DNA of 64,000 nt, from positions 124,001 to 188,000 of the forward strand of contig JAQQAS010000037.1 in the NCBI GenBank assembly GCA_028532815.1, written 5' to 3'. Every line of letters starts with the position of its first letter. Position 1 is the first letter of the stretch. The notes under the pieces are model-generated. The model saw only the letters and a program-made list of their open reading frames with translations. It ran no database searches and was not told the DNA's origin. This DNA comes from Pleomorphochaeta sp. (GTDB lineage Bacteria > Spirochaetota > Spirochaetia > Sphaerochaetales > Sphaerochaetaceae). A program made the translations under genes and the position numbers. This document shows positions 24,851 to 33,740 of this stretch, piece by piece.

Positions 24851-27160
24851 ATGAAACGATTTATACATCAAATTTCTAAATATTATATAGAAGAAAATAA
24901 TATCTATTTTCAAAATCAAACAGCAAAGCTTAAAATTAGTATTTTTGAAAACCAAATTATATTAATTGATTATATATTTTCTGATATAGATATAAATCCA
25001 TATCTACAAAAAGGTCAAAAATATTTAACTAGTGATAACTTAGTAAAATATTTTGATTTTAAAATTGTAGATGAGATATCTAATTATAAAATATTGGTAG
25101 ATAATTTAGAAATAAAAGTTACAAAACAATCCGCAAATATTACAATTTATAAGAATGGAGAAATCCTACATGGAGGAGAACTTGGTTCCTCAGATATTGT
25201 TATTCCTGATTATCAATTTAGATGTATTGGTGATAGTAAAAAAGATAATCTAGTTGGAAAGTTTAATTTTCCCTTAGAAAAAGATGCCCATTTTTACGGC
25301 TTAGGTGATAAAGGTGGACTTATTGAGAGAAATAACAAGTTATTTAGATTTTTCAATAGAGATAGTCTAGGCTATGATGCTGAAATCTCTGATCCATTAT
25401 ATAAATCAGTTCCTTTTTTTATTAAAGAAGTTAAAAATAATACTGTTGGTCTCTACTTTAATCAATGTGATATTGATTATATGGACTTTGGAAAAGAGAG
25501 CCCTTTCTTTTATTCAATTAAATCTAATGGTGGTCCTTTTTCTTATTACTTTATAGATGGGGAAGATTATAAGGATGTTTTATATAAATATTATTTAATT
25601 AGTGGTATGCCTTTATTCCCACCTTTATTTAGTTTTGGGTTTTTAGGATCCTCTATGAATTATGTTGAAAGTGATGATGCACAAAATAGAATATTAAAAT
25701 ATTTTGAAACAATTGAAAAATATAATATTCCTTGTGAAGGAATGTATGTTTCCTCTGGATATCTCAAAGCAAATGATGGTAAAAGATATGCTTTTTTGTG
25801 GAATAAAGATAAATTCCCTGATTACAAAAATTATTTAACTAATCTATCAAAGCGTGGTTATAATTTAATTATGAATATTAAGCCTGGAATATTAACTACT
25901 CATCCTTGGTATGAAATGTTAGCAAAAAAAGGTTACTTCATTAAAGATGAAAATGGTAATCCTTATGTCGAGTTTTATTGGGGTGGAGAAGCTTCGTTAA
26001 TTGATTTTTCAAATGAAGATGCAAGAGCTTGGTGGAAAGAAGAATTAAAAAATCAATATTTAGATCATGGTTGTAGTGGTATTTGGAATGATAATAATGA
26101 GTTTGAGATTGAAGATAGTGAAATACCAGTTAGTAAAATAAAATCCATTTTACCTATCTTGATGAGCCAGGCATCCTTCGAAGCTTTTAATGAAAAGCAC
26201 CCAAATAAAAGAGCTTGGAATTATTCAAGAAGTGGCTATAGTGGTATTCAGCGCTATGCAAGAACTTGGAGCGGAGATAACTGTAGTAATTGGAAATCTT
26301 TAAAATTTAATCAATATCAAAGTGTTTCTATGGGTTTGAGTGGTTTAACTTTTTATGGACATGATCTTGGTGGTTTTTATGGAGAAAGACCTAGTGAAGA
26401 GTTGTTAATAAGAGCTTGTGAGAGTGCAGTATTTCAACCTAGATTTGTTATCCACTCTTGGAGAGAAGATGACATTCCAACAGAACCTTGGACTTATACT
26501 TCTGCCTTAGATAAAATTAGAGGTTTAATTAGAGCTCACTATGAATTTATCCCTTATATCTATAATGCTGCTTACAATGCTGTTATTAAAGGGCGTCCTC
26601 TAGATAGATCTTTAAAATTAGAGTTTATGGACGATGAAAATTGTCTTGTCGATGAAGTTAATTCAATGTTTGGAGAAGATATATTGAAAGTGTTGTTTGT
26701 TAATCAAAATGAAGATACAAGAAATATTTATCTACCAAAATCCACAAACTGGTATTCTAAAAATGGGCAATTATATGAAGGAGGGAGTACTGTTGAGGTG
26801 AAGTCAGAACTTGGAGACTATCAATACTTTGTAAGAGAAGGAAGTCTTATTTGTACTACTGATGTTACTAAATTAAAAACAGCTTTCTTTAAAAAAGTTT
26901 ATTTTAAAGTTTATCCAACCCTAAAAGGTTTTAGATCTGGTTCTTATTTTGAAGATGATGGATCTACCAAATTAGAATTAGAAAAATACAATTTATATAA
27001 TTATAAAGTTGGAAAAAGTATTATTGAATTTACTCAAACGAAAAAAACAATAGTTGAAGAAAATAGGGAATTTGTTTTTGTAGATACACAAAACAAAGTA
27101 ATAAAGACATTAAATTTAAATGATTTAAAAGAAGGGGAGACTGTAACAATTAAGCTATAG
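24851..27160 (+). CDS. Glycoside hydrolase family 31 (alpha-glucosidase/xylosidase-like)
   Basis: A 769-aa cytoplasmic enzyme with no signal peptide. It has an N-terminal beta domain (about 1-250), the catalytic barrel (about 255-570) and C-terminal beta domains. The nucleophile is Asp414 in GIWNDNNE and the acid/base is Asp476 in RTWSGDNCSNW; YGHDLGGF follows. GH31 enzymes hydrolyse alpha-linked glucosides, xylosides, galactosides or sulfoquinovosides with retention. It starts 1 bp after the ABC permease and is followed 6 bp later by the MDR gene. It probably cleaves the imported glycoside, before or after its sugar ring is modified by the three neighbouring redox/epimerase enzymes. Confidence 0.94.
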   Translation: MKRFIHQISKYYIEENNIYFQNQTAKLKISIFENQIILIDYIFSDIDINPYLQKGQKYLTSDNLVKYFDFKIVDEISNYKILVDNLEIKVTKQSANITIYKNGEILHGGELGSSDIVIPDYQFRCIGDSKKDNLVGKFNFPLEKDAHFYGLGDKGGLIERNNKLFRFFNRDSLGYDAEISDPLYKSVPFFIKEVKNNTVGLYFNQCDIDYMDFGKESPFFYSIKSNGGPFSYYFIDGEDYKDVLYKYYLISGMPLFPPLFSFGFLGSSMNYVESDDAQNRILKYFETIEKYNIPCEGMYVSSGYLKANDGKRYAFLWNKDKFPDYKNYLTNLSKRGYNLIMNIKPGILTTHPWYEMLAKKGYFIKDENGNPYVEFYWGGEASLIDFSNEDARAWWKEELKNQYLDHGCSGIWNDNNEFEIEDSEIPVSKIKSILPILMSQASFEAFNEKHPNKRAWNYSRSGYSGIQRYARTWSGDNCSNWKSLKFNQYQSVSMGLSGLTFYGHDLGGFYGERPSEELLIRACESAVFQPRFVIHSWREDDIPTEPWTYTSALDKIRGLIRAHYEFIPYIYNAAYNAVIKGRPLDRSLKLEFMDDENCLVDEVNSMFGEDILKVLFVNQNEDTRNIYLPKSTNWYSKNGQLYEGGSTVEVKSELGDYQYFVREGSLICTTDVTKLKTAFFKKVYFKVYPTLKGFRSGSYFEDDGSTKLELEKYNLYNYKVGKSIIEFTQTKKTIVEENREFVFVDTQNKVIKTLNLNDLKEGETVTIKL

Positions 27161-27166
27161 TAGATT

Positions 27167-28162
27167 ATGAAAAGAGGTGAAGTCCAATTTACTGCCAAAA
27201 ATACAGCAGAGTTAGTTTTTATTGAAGAAGAGATCAAAGAAGATTCTATAGTTATAAAAAATGATTATTCACTAATAAGTCCAGGAACAGAATTAGCCTT
27301 ATTTTGCATGACTCATATAGGTTTCACATCTGATGAGATTGAGTGGGCAAAATATCCAATTGCTGCAGGATATGCTAGTGTTGGAAAAGTTATTAATTCT
27401 CCAAATACGCCTGATTTAAATAAAGGGAATATTATCATGCACTATAAACCTCATGGTGATTATTCTATTCTATCAAGTAAGGATGATTTATATTTTAAAC
27501 TAAGTGATAAAGATAATGAAATTAAATCCTTATTTACAAGATTTGGACAAATCTCTTATACCGCTGTTGCATCAAGTCAAAAGGAAAATGGACATGTTTT
27601 AGTTTATGGTGGTGGGTTAATTGGCAACATTTGTGCACAATTATTTAAATTAGTAACTAATAGGGAAGTAACAGTTGCTGATATTTCTAATCAAAGATTA
27701 GAGCTTGCAAGAAAATGTGGACTAAATACACTTAATCCAAAAGATAAAGATTTTAAAAAACAACTTAACATAATAACAAATTCAATGGGCTTTGATACAA
27801 TAGTTGAAGCAACAGGAGTCCCCTCAGTAATCAATGATGCCCTAGATTTAGTTAATTTTGGAGGCGAACTCATACTCTTAGGATCAACAAGGGGGCTTGT
27901 TAGTATTAATCCATATAAAGATATTCATAGAAAATGTATTAATGTAATTGGAGCTCACGAAAATAGGTTTGAAAAAATTGGCCCTTTTAATAGTCAAGAA
28001 TATTTTGGAAATGAAGTTCTAAAATATATAGAGCAAGGTCAAATACTTGTGGACCTATTTATTACAGATTATATACAAGTGGACAATATTGAAAAAGCAT
28101 ACTATGCTCTTTTAGAAGACAGAGACAAACATTTAGCTATAATAATAGATTGGAAGGATTAA
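27167..28162 (+). CDS. MDR-family dehydrogenase lacking canonical zinc ligands
   Basis: A 331-aa medium-chain dehydrogenase/reductase. The cofactor domain shows VLVYGGGLIGNICAQL and a following ADISNQRLELARKCG. The usual catalytic-zinc sites (Cys-GTD, then GHE) are replaced by SPGTELALF and GYASVGKV, so it belongs to the SPGTE branch that includes YcjQ-like and BchC-like proteins and may act without catalytic zinc. It overlaps the TIM-barrel gene by 1 bp. Analogy with YcjQ suggests oxidation or reduction at C3 of a glycoside; that is inference from neighbourhood. Confidence 0.85.
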   Translation: MKRGEVQFTAKNTAELVFIEEEIKEDSIVIKNDYSLISPGTELALFCMTHIGFTSDEIEWAKYPIAAGYASVGKVINSPNTPDLNKGNIIMHYKPHGDYSILSSKDDLYFKLSDKDNEIKSLFTRFGQISYTAVASSQKENGHVLVYGGGLIGNICAQLFKLVTNREVTVADISNQRLELARKCGLNTLNPKDKDFKKQLNIITNSMGFDTIVEATGVPSVINDALDLVNFGGELILLGSTRGLVSINPYKDIHRKCINVIGAHENRFEKIGPFNSQEYFGNEVLKYIEQGQILVDLFITDYIQVDNIEKAYYALLEDRDKHLAIIIDWKD

Positions 28163-28989
28163 TGAAAGATTTAATAAGTAGAATTACCGGAATACCCGAT
28201 GAGGGACATCCTTCAATAGATGGGCAGATTAAATTACATAAATTATTGGGTTTTGATTCAATTGAACTGAGAAATATAGATACTGTTAATATTTGTAGAA
28301 TAAGTGATAAAAAGTTTGAATATGTAAAATCACAATTAGAAGAAAATAATATTAAATGTATAGGGCTTGCTTCAGAGATTGCAAACTGGGGTAGACCAAT
28401 TTCTACACCTTTTGAAGAAGATATTAAGGATTTAGAAGTTGGTATAAAGAGAATGAAAGCTTTAGATACTAATTTAATTAGAATCATGAGCTATCCAAAT
28501 GATAATTTATCTACAAGTGATTGGGAAAAAGAAACTTTAAGAAGACTTAAATACTTAGTAAACATAGCAGAAAGCGAAAAAGTAATATTAGGTATGGAAA
28601 TTTGTGATGGATTGGCAAGTGCTTCGCCTCAAAATTTAGAAAAGCTATTGAGTGAAATAGATTCACCATCATTGAAAATAATTTTTGATAGTGGAAATCC
28701 TATTAGCCACTTTAAAACAATTGAAGAAAGTTGGAAGTTTTACCAAGTTGCTTTAGATAAGATAATTCATTTCCATATTAAAGATTGTAAAATAATCGAT
28801 AATAAGGTTGTTCATACATATCCAGGGCTAGGTGATTGTGATGTTAAATTAATGGTAAAAGATATATTATCCCATGGTTATGAAGGGCTTTTCTCTATAG
28901 AAACCCATTTGAATTTTGACTATTTAGAGGGTATGTATTATAAATATGGTAATATGGTAAAAAATATGATGGAAGAAATTTCATTGTAA
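28162..28989 (+). CDS. TIM-barrel sugar epimerase/isomerase (AP endonuclease 2-like fold)
   Basis: A 275-aa protein of the xylose-isomerase-like TIM-barrel superfamily. Likely divalent-metal ligands are Glu146 (GMEICDG), Asp176 (IIFDSGNP), His203 or His205 (HFHIKD) and Glu247 (FSIETHL), the pattern seen in YcjR and hydroxypyruvate isomerase-type proteins. ATG 28162 overlaps the previous stop (TAATG) and follows GGAAGG at 28152-28157; the TTG at 28150 is rejected. In E. coli ycjR the product epimerises C4 of a 3-keto-guloside. A similar keto-glycoside epimerase role is the best hypothesis here. Confidence 0.85.
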   Translation: MKDLISRITGIPDEGHPSIDGQIKLHKLLGFDSIELRNIDTVNICRISDKKFEYVKSQLEENNIKCIGLASEIANWGRPISTPFEEDIKDLEVGIKRMKALDTNLIRIMSYPNDNLSTSDWEKETLRRLKYLVNIAESEKVILGMEICDGLASASPQNLEKLLSEIDSPSLKIIFDSGNPISHFKTIEESWKFYQVALDKIIHFHIKDCKIIDNKVVHTYPGLGDCDVKLMVKDILSHGYEGLFSIETHLNFDYLEGMYYKYGNMVKNMMEEISL

Positions 28990-29013
28990 TTAGTTTGCCG
29001 TTGGGAGATTTTA

Positions 29014-30018
29014 ATGAGTGAAAATGTAACAATATTCGATGTAGCAAAGAGAGCTGGTGTTGCTCCCGCAACAGTCTCTCATGCACTAAATGGTAAAAGA
29101 CCTGTTAGTGAAAAAACCAAAGAAAAAGTTAATAAAGCTATTAAAGAACTAGGATATGTCCCTTCTTGGAACGCTTCAAGAATGAAGAGTTCTAAATCTG
29201 GTATTATTGGTTGTTTGGCTATAGATATCACAGAATCTTTTGTAAATAAGATTGTTAAGGGAATAGAAAGTGGAATTAGAGGTGGCCAGTATTCTCTGCT
29301 TTATGTTTCTGCGATCGAGTTTGATGGTAATTTTCAAAAAGCTTATGATTTTTTAAAATCTCATAAAGTTGATGGAACTTTATTCTGTCACCATATCCCA
29401 AGAGCATTAACGCAAGATCAGAAAAATTTAGATACAGTAGGGCCCTTAGTTTCAATTAATACTAAGCTTGATGGAATTACTTCAATAGTAATTGATAACA
29501 AAACTGGAGGTTTGCAAGCCGCGGAGCATTTAGTAAGCTGCGGGGTTAAACACCCAGCTATAATAGCAGGACCAAAAGATAGATTATCTGCAATAAATAG
29601 ATTTGTTGGTTTTAATTCAAGATTAAAAGATTTTAATATTGATTTAGATACAAATAATGTTATGTTTGGTGAATATGATGCAGATCATGGCTATCAAGCT
29701 ACAAAAAAAATAATTGCTTCTAATAAAAAAGTTGATGGTATCTTTTGTGAAAATGACTATATAGCAGCTGGTGCTATCAATGCTGTATTAGATTTAGGCT
29801 TATCAGTTCCTCAGGATATTAAAGTGTTAGGATTTGATAATAGAGATTTTTCTAAGTTTTGGAGACCTTCAATTTCTACTTTTGATATTCCTTTAGAACA
29901 AATGGGTCTCATGGGTGCCTTTAAACTAAAAGAACTAATTTCTTCAAATACGGTTGGTGGAGAAGTTGTAACCTTACAATCTAAGATTATTCCAAGAAAT
30001 AGTACTTTAATCTCATAA
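29014..30018 (+). CDS. LacI-family transcriptional regulator of the GH31 cluster
   Basis: A 334-aa regulator with a canonical LacI headpiece (FDVAKRAGVAPATVSHALNG, hinge through GYVPSWNASRMKSSKSG) and a sugar-binding effector domain with the C-terminal VLGFDNRDFSKFWRPSISTF segment. TTGGGAG precedes ATG 29014. It is the last gene of the ABC/GH31/MDR/TIM operon, 24 bp after the epimerase gene, so it is under the control of the promoter at 21726. Two near-identical palindromes (20117 and 21759) in front of the two transcription units are its likely operators. Confidence 0.93.
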   Translation: MSENVTIFDVAKRAGVAPATVSHALNGKRPVSEKTKEKVNKAIKELGYVPSWNASRMKSSKSGIIGCLAIDITESFVNKIVKGIESGIRGGQYSLLYVSAIEFDGNFQKAYDFLKSHKVDGTLFCHHIPRALTQDQKNLDTVGPLVSINTKLDGITSIVIDNKTGGLQAAEHLVSCGVKHPAIIAGPKDRLSAINRFVGFNSRLKDFNIDLDTNNVMFGEYDADHGYQATKKIIASNKKVDGIFCENDYIAAGAINAVLDLGLSVPQDIKVLGFDNRDFSKFWRPSISTFDIPLEQMGLMGAFKLKELISSNTVGGEVVTLQSKIIPRNSTLIS

Positions 30019-30054
30019 AAAAGAAAAAAAAATATGTTATTTTATCTTTAAAGC

Positions 30055-30084
30055 TTTACAACTAATATATTAGAATGTTAGAAT
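30055..30084 (+). promoter_or_regulatory. Promoter/operator of the fructuronate reductase gene
   Basis: TTTACA (30055-30060) and TAGAAT (30079-30084) form a promoter with an 18-bp spacer that contains the perfect palindrome CTAATATATTAG (30062-30073). The whole 30-bp block recurs with one mismatch, on the minus strand, upstream of uxuA (33588-33617). It is the likely target of the GntR protein at 31780. Confidence 0.75.
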
Positions 30085-30112
30085 ATTTGTATTGATTATA
30101 TTTGGAGGAATT

Positions 30113-31720
30113 ATGAAATTAAATTTATCTGAAATGAAAAACAAAGAACAATGGATTAGTAAGGGATATCAATTATCTACTTATGATAGAGATAAAATGG
30201 TAAAAAAGACCTTAGAAAGTCCAAAGTGGATTCATTTTGGAGCTGGTAATATCTTTAGAGGCTTTCCAGCTACACTTATGCAAAATTTATTAGAAAATAA
30301 TATTGAAGATACAGGGATTATAGTTTCAGAAGGGTTTGATTTTGATATTATTGATAAAATTTATACTCCACATGACAACTTAAGTTTATTAGTAACTTTA
30401 AATTCAGATGGATCTATTGATAAAAAGATTGTAGATAGCTTAGCAGCTTCATATAAATGTGATTATCAATTTGGTGATGATTGGGCAAAATTGAAAGAAT
30501 TCTTTGCTGCAAAATCACTTCAAATGATATCATTTACTATAACTGAAAAAGGTTATTCTTTAGTTGATTCTAATAATAACTATTACAAAGTTGCAGAAGA
30601 AGATTTTGCAAACGGTTTAGGTAAAGCAAAACTGTTTTTATCAAAATTAACAGAGCTTGTTTATCATAGATATAAAACAAGTGATTGGCCTGTAGCTTTA
30701 GTTAGTATGGATAACTGTTCTCATAACGGAGAAAAATTAGAAAATGCTGTTAAAACTATTGCACAAAAATGGGTTGAAAATAATTTTATTGAAAAAGAAT
30801 TCTTAACATATTTAGATACTAAAGTATCTTTCCCTTGGTCAATGATTGATAAAATTACTCCAAGACCTGATGCTTCTGTTGTAGAAATGTTAAAGAAAGA
30901 TGGTTTTGAAGATACTGATATAATTGTAACTGATAAAAATACTTGGATTGCTCCATTTGTAAATGCTGAAAAACCTCAATATTTAGTAATTGAAGATGAT
31001 TTCCCTAATGGCAGAATTGCTTTAGATAAGAGCGGGGTTTTCTTTACAAGTGTAGATACAGTAAATAAAGTAGAAAAAATGAAAGTTTGTACTTGTTTAA
31101 ATCCTCTTCACACAACATTAGCTGTATTTGGTTGTTTACTATCACATAAATTAATTTCTGAAGAAATGAAAGATCCTCAATTAAAAAAATTAGTTGAAAT
31201 CATCGGTTATGAAGAAGGAATGAAAGTAGTAGTAGATCCTAAAATTATTGAGCCAAAAGCATTTATTGATGAAGTATTAAATATTAGATTTCCTAATCCA
31301 TTTATGCCTGATACTCCACAAAGAATTGCTTGTGATACTAGCCAAAAACTTTCAATCCGTTTTGGAGAAACAATTAAGGCTTATGCTAAGAGTGATGAAT
31401 TAGATGTACAAAGTTTAAAATTTGTTCCTTTAGTATATGCTGCATGGTTGAGATACTTAATGGGAATTAATGATGATGGAGAAAAATTTGAAATATCTCC
31501 AGATCCATTATTAGATGTTGTAACTCCTTATGTTAGCAATATAAAATTAGGGGATAAAGGACCTTTTGATAAACAACTAAAACCTTTATTAGAAAATGAT
31601 AAAATCTTTGGTGTTAACTTATATGAAGTTGGATTAAGTGATTTAGTGCTATCTTACTTCAGTGAGATGGTTGCTAATAAAAATGCTATAAGAGAAACTT
31701 TAAAGAAATATCTAGATTAA
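30113..31720 (+). CDS. uxuB: Fructuronate reductase (mannonate oxidoreductase), mannitol dehydrogenase family
   Basis: A 535-aa long-chain polyol dehydrogenase. It has HFGAGNIFRGF near residue 45 (NAD site) and the family central region with the conserved Lys in the KVCTCLNPLHTTLAVFG context. It converts fructuronate to mannonate, the substrate of UxuA. The length, longer than the 486-aa E. coli UxuB, fits the Firmicutes/spirochaete type. ATG 30113 follows TTGGAGG; the upstream TTG 30092 is rejected. It converges on the uxuA-GntR operon and shares its operator. Tagaturonate reductase (UxaB) activity is a less likely alternative. Confidence 0.88.
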   Translation: MKLNLSEMKNKEQWISKGYQLSTYDRDKMVKKTLESPKWIHFGAGNIFRGFPATLMQNLLENNIEDTGIIVSEGFDFDIIDKIYTPHDNLSLLVTLNSDGSIDKKIVDSLAASYKCDYQFGDDWAKLKEFFAAKSLQMISFTITEKGYSLVDSNNNYYKVAEEDFANGLGKAKLFLSKLTELVYHRYKTSDWPVALVSMDNCSHNGEKLENAVKTIAQKWVENNFIEKEFLTYLDTKVSFPWSMIDKITPRPDASVVEMLKKDGFEDTDIIVTDKNTWIAPFVNAEKPQYLVIEDDFPNGRIALDKSGVFFTSVDTVNKVEKMKVCTCLNPLHTTLAVFGCLLSHKLISEEMKDPQLKKLVEIIGYEEGMKVVVDPKIIEPKAFIDEVLNIRFPNPFMPDTPQRIACDTSQKLSIRFGETIKAYAKSDELDVQSLKFVPLVYAAWLRYLMGINDDGEKFEISPDPLLDVVTPYVSNIKLGDKGPFDKQLKPLLENDKIFGVNLYEVGLSDLVLSYFSEMVANKNAIRETLKKYLD

Positions 31721-31742
31721 AAAATTGTTAGTATAAAAAAAG

Positions 31743-31772
31743 AGAACCAAGATTGAATCTTGGTTCTTTTTT
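31743..31772. terminator. Bidirectional terminator between uxuB and the GntR gene
   Basis: AGAACCAAGAT (31743-31753) pairs with ATCTTGGTTCT (31757-31767) around a 3-nt loop, with six more T up to 31772. A-runs on the left side serve the minus-strand transcript. Confidence 0.88.
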
Positions 31773-31779
31773 AGTATTA

Positions 31780-32478
31780 TTAAAGAGTTAATTTTTTCTC
31801 TTTTTCTTCTTGTTTAAAATAAGAAGGGAACTCATTAAATAAAGAATTGATTTCATCATCTATTTTACTTAAATGAGTTTTTATTACAGTTTCAACTTGA
31901 TTTTTATCTTTACTTTTCAAAGCTTTAATTATCTTATAATGTTGATTAATTATAGTCTCTTTATCAATGTTATTTTTAAAGGAAAGAAATCTAATCCTAT
32001 CATAATTAACGCATCTTTTATTAATAATTTTCCAACATTCTCTTTTATTAATTAAATCAAAAGTAATTTTGTGAAAGGAAACATCAGAGTTGAAAAATTC
32101 ATATAAATCGTCAGTAGATAGTAAATTTTCTTGTTGTTTAATAGCTAGTTGATATTTATTAATATCATCATCTGAAATGGTTGAAATAGCTTTGATTAAA
32201 GCTTTTTCTTCCAAGCTACTTCTTAAAAATCTCTCTTCTTCGACTAACTGTAAGTCGATTAAAGAAACCCGAGTACCGCGTTGTGGAAAGATGTCAACAA
32301 GTCCATCTGTAGATAACTTCATTAAAGCATCTCTAACAGGAGATCTGCTAACTTGAAGTTGTTCACATAAATTATTAATTTTAAGTTCTTGCCCAGGTAA
32401 AAATTCTAAAGATAAAATTTCTTTCCTTAGAATATTAAATATCTCATCACTTGCAGTACTTCTTAGGTTTCTTGCCAT
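31780..32478 (-). CDS. GntR-family regulator with FCD domain (UxuR-like)
   Basis: A 232-aa FadR-type regulator: winged helix at about 7-70 (ILSLEFLPGQELKINNLCEQ, SRSPVRDALMKL) and an all-helical FCD effector domain. It is cotranscribed with uxuA (11 bp after the uxuA stop). Its helix-turn-helix closely resembles that of the regulator at 3897, so the two are paralogues with probably different operators (CTAATATATTAG here, TTTGTATACAAA there). It most likely represses uxuA, uxuB and itself and is released by a uronate intermediate. Confidence 0.92.
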   Translation of the reverse strand: MARNLRSTASDEIFNILRKEILSLEFLPGQELKINNLCEQLQVSRSPVRDALMKLSTDGLVDIFPQRGTRVSLIDLQLVEEERFLRSSLEEKALIKAISTISDDDINKYQLAIKQQENLLSTDDLYEFFNSDVSFHKITFDLINKRECWKIINKRCVNYDRIRFLSFKNNIDKETIINQHYKIIKALKSKDKNQVETVIKTHLSKIDDEINSLFNEFPSYFKQEEKEKKLTL

Positions 32479-32489
32479 ATAATTTGTCC

Positions 32490-33557
32490 TTACTTATTGT
32501 TTTTTTCTATAGCTTCCAAAAGTCCAAGAATATATGATGCCCCTAGAGCTCTATCATATAGACCGTAGCCAGGCATTGCAGTTTCATCCCAGATCATTCT
32601 TCCATGATCAGGTCTAACTGGACCTTTGAAGTCAATATCATACAATGCTTTTACGATTTCATAAAGGTCAAATGAGCCATCTCTTGATAAATGAGCAGCT
32701 TCTTCAAATACACCTGGAGCATAATGGTGTAAGTTTCTTACGTGAGCAAAGTGTATTCTTCCAGGAAGAGCTCTAATAATGCCAGGTAAGTCATTGTTTG
32801 GATTTGTTCCAAAAGAACCTGCACAGAATGTTAGACCATTAAATGGAGCATCTACAGCTTTCATAACTTTTAATATTTTTTCTTTTGAAGTAATAATTCT
32901 AGGTAAGTTAAATACAGGCCAAGCTGGATCATCTGGGTGAATTGCCATGTTAATACCATATTTTTCGCAAACAGGTTGAATAGCTTTTAAGAAGTAAACA
33001 AGATTGTTAAATAGTTTTTCTTCATCAACATCTTTATATGCTTCAAATAACTCTTGAACGTGAGCAAGTCTTTCTGGCTCCCATCCAGGCATAGCAAACC
33101 CTTGTGAAGATTCATTTGTGTTATCAAAGAAAGCTTTAGGGTCAATGTTGTCAATAACACTTTGATCGTAAGCTAATACAGTAGAACCATCTTCTCTCAT
33201 TTTTGCTAGATCTGTTCTAGTCCAGTCAAAAACAGGCATGAAATTATAGCAAACCATTTTTATGCCTTGTTTTCCAAGGTTTTCAAGAGATTGAATATAT
33301 TTTTCAATATATTTGTCTCTATCACTATTTCCTATTTTGATAGAATCATGAATATTTACAGATTCGATACCAGAAAGCTTTAAACCAGCATCTTCAATTT
33401 CTTTTTTTAATTCAGCTATCGCATCATAACTCCAAACTTCTCCAGCAGGAACGTCATATAGCATTGATATTACTCCAGTTACACCTGGAATTTGTTTGAT
33501 TTGTTTTAAGGTTACAGTGTCATATTTAGAACCGTACCATCTTAGAGTCATTTCCAT
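32490..33557 (-). CDS. uxuA: Mannonate dehydratase
   Basis: A 355-aa TIM-barrel dehydratase that converts D-mannonate to 2-keto-3-deoxygluconate in the cytoplasm. The UxuA N-terminus MTLRWYGSKYDTVTLKQIKQ is immediate, and conserved segments include the metal-site HPDDPAWP, FCAGSFG and VRPDHGRMIWDE. Length matches the family. AGGAG precedes ATG 33557. It is first in an operon with the GntR regulator, driven by the promoter/operator at 33588-33617. With the reductase at 30113 it completes the fructuronate branch. Confidence 0.96.
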   Translation of the reverse strand: MEMTLRWYGSKYDTVTLKQIKQIPGVTGVISMLYDVPAGEVWSYDAIAELKKEIEDAGLKLSGIESVNIHDSIKIGNSDRDKYIEKYIQSLENLGKQGIKMVCYNFMPVFDWTRTDLAKMREDGSTVLAYDQSVIDNIDPKAFFDNTNESSQGFAMPGWEPERLAHVQELFEAYKDVDEEKLFNNLVYFLKAIQPVCEKYGINMAIHPDDPAWPVFNLPRIITSKEKILKVMKAVDAPFNGLTFCAGSFGTNPNNDLPGIIRALPGRIHFAHVRNLHHYAPGVFEEAAHLSRDGSFDLYEIVKALYDIDFKGPVRPDHGRMIWDETAMPGYGLYDRALGASYILGLLEAIEKNNK

Positions 33558-33587
33558 TTTATACTCCTAAAATTATTTATATGTTTT

Positions 33588-33617
33588 ATTCTAACATACT
33601 AATATATTAGTTGTAAA
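33588..33617 (-). promoter_or_regulatory. Promoter/operator of uxuA-GntR
   Basis: Read on the minus strand this is TTTACA, then CTAATATATTAG (33599-33610), then TAGAAT: 29 of 30 positions are identical to 30055-30084 in front of the fructuronate reductase gene. The operator lies between -35 and -10, so binding would block polymerase. Confidence 0.78.
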
Positions 33618-33740
33618 GTATAACATAGCTTCCTTTTTCTTAAAATTTATTGCTTTGCTTATATGAAAAGAAAATTTCTACTTTTTGGTAGAAAAAAATC
33701 AAAGTATAGGTTAAAATAGAATTATCAAGGAGAAAACCTA

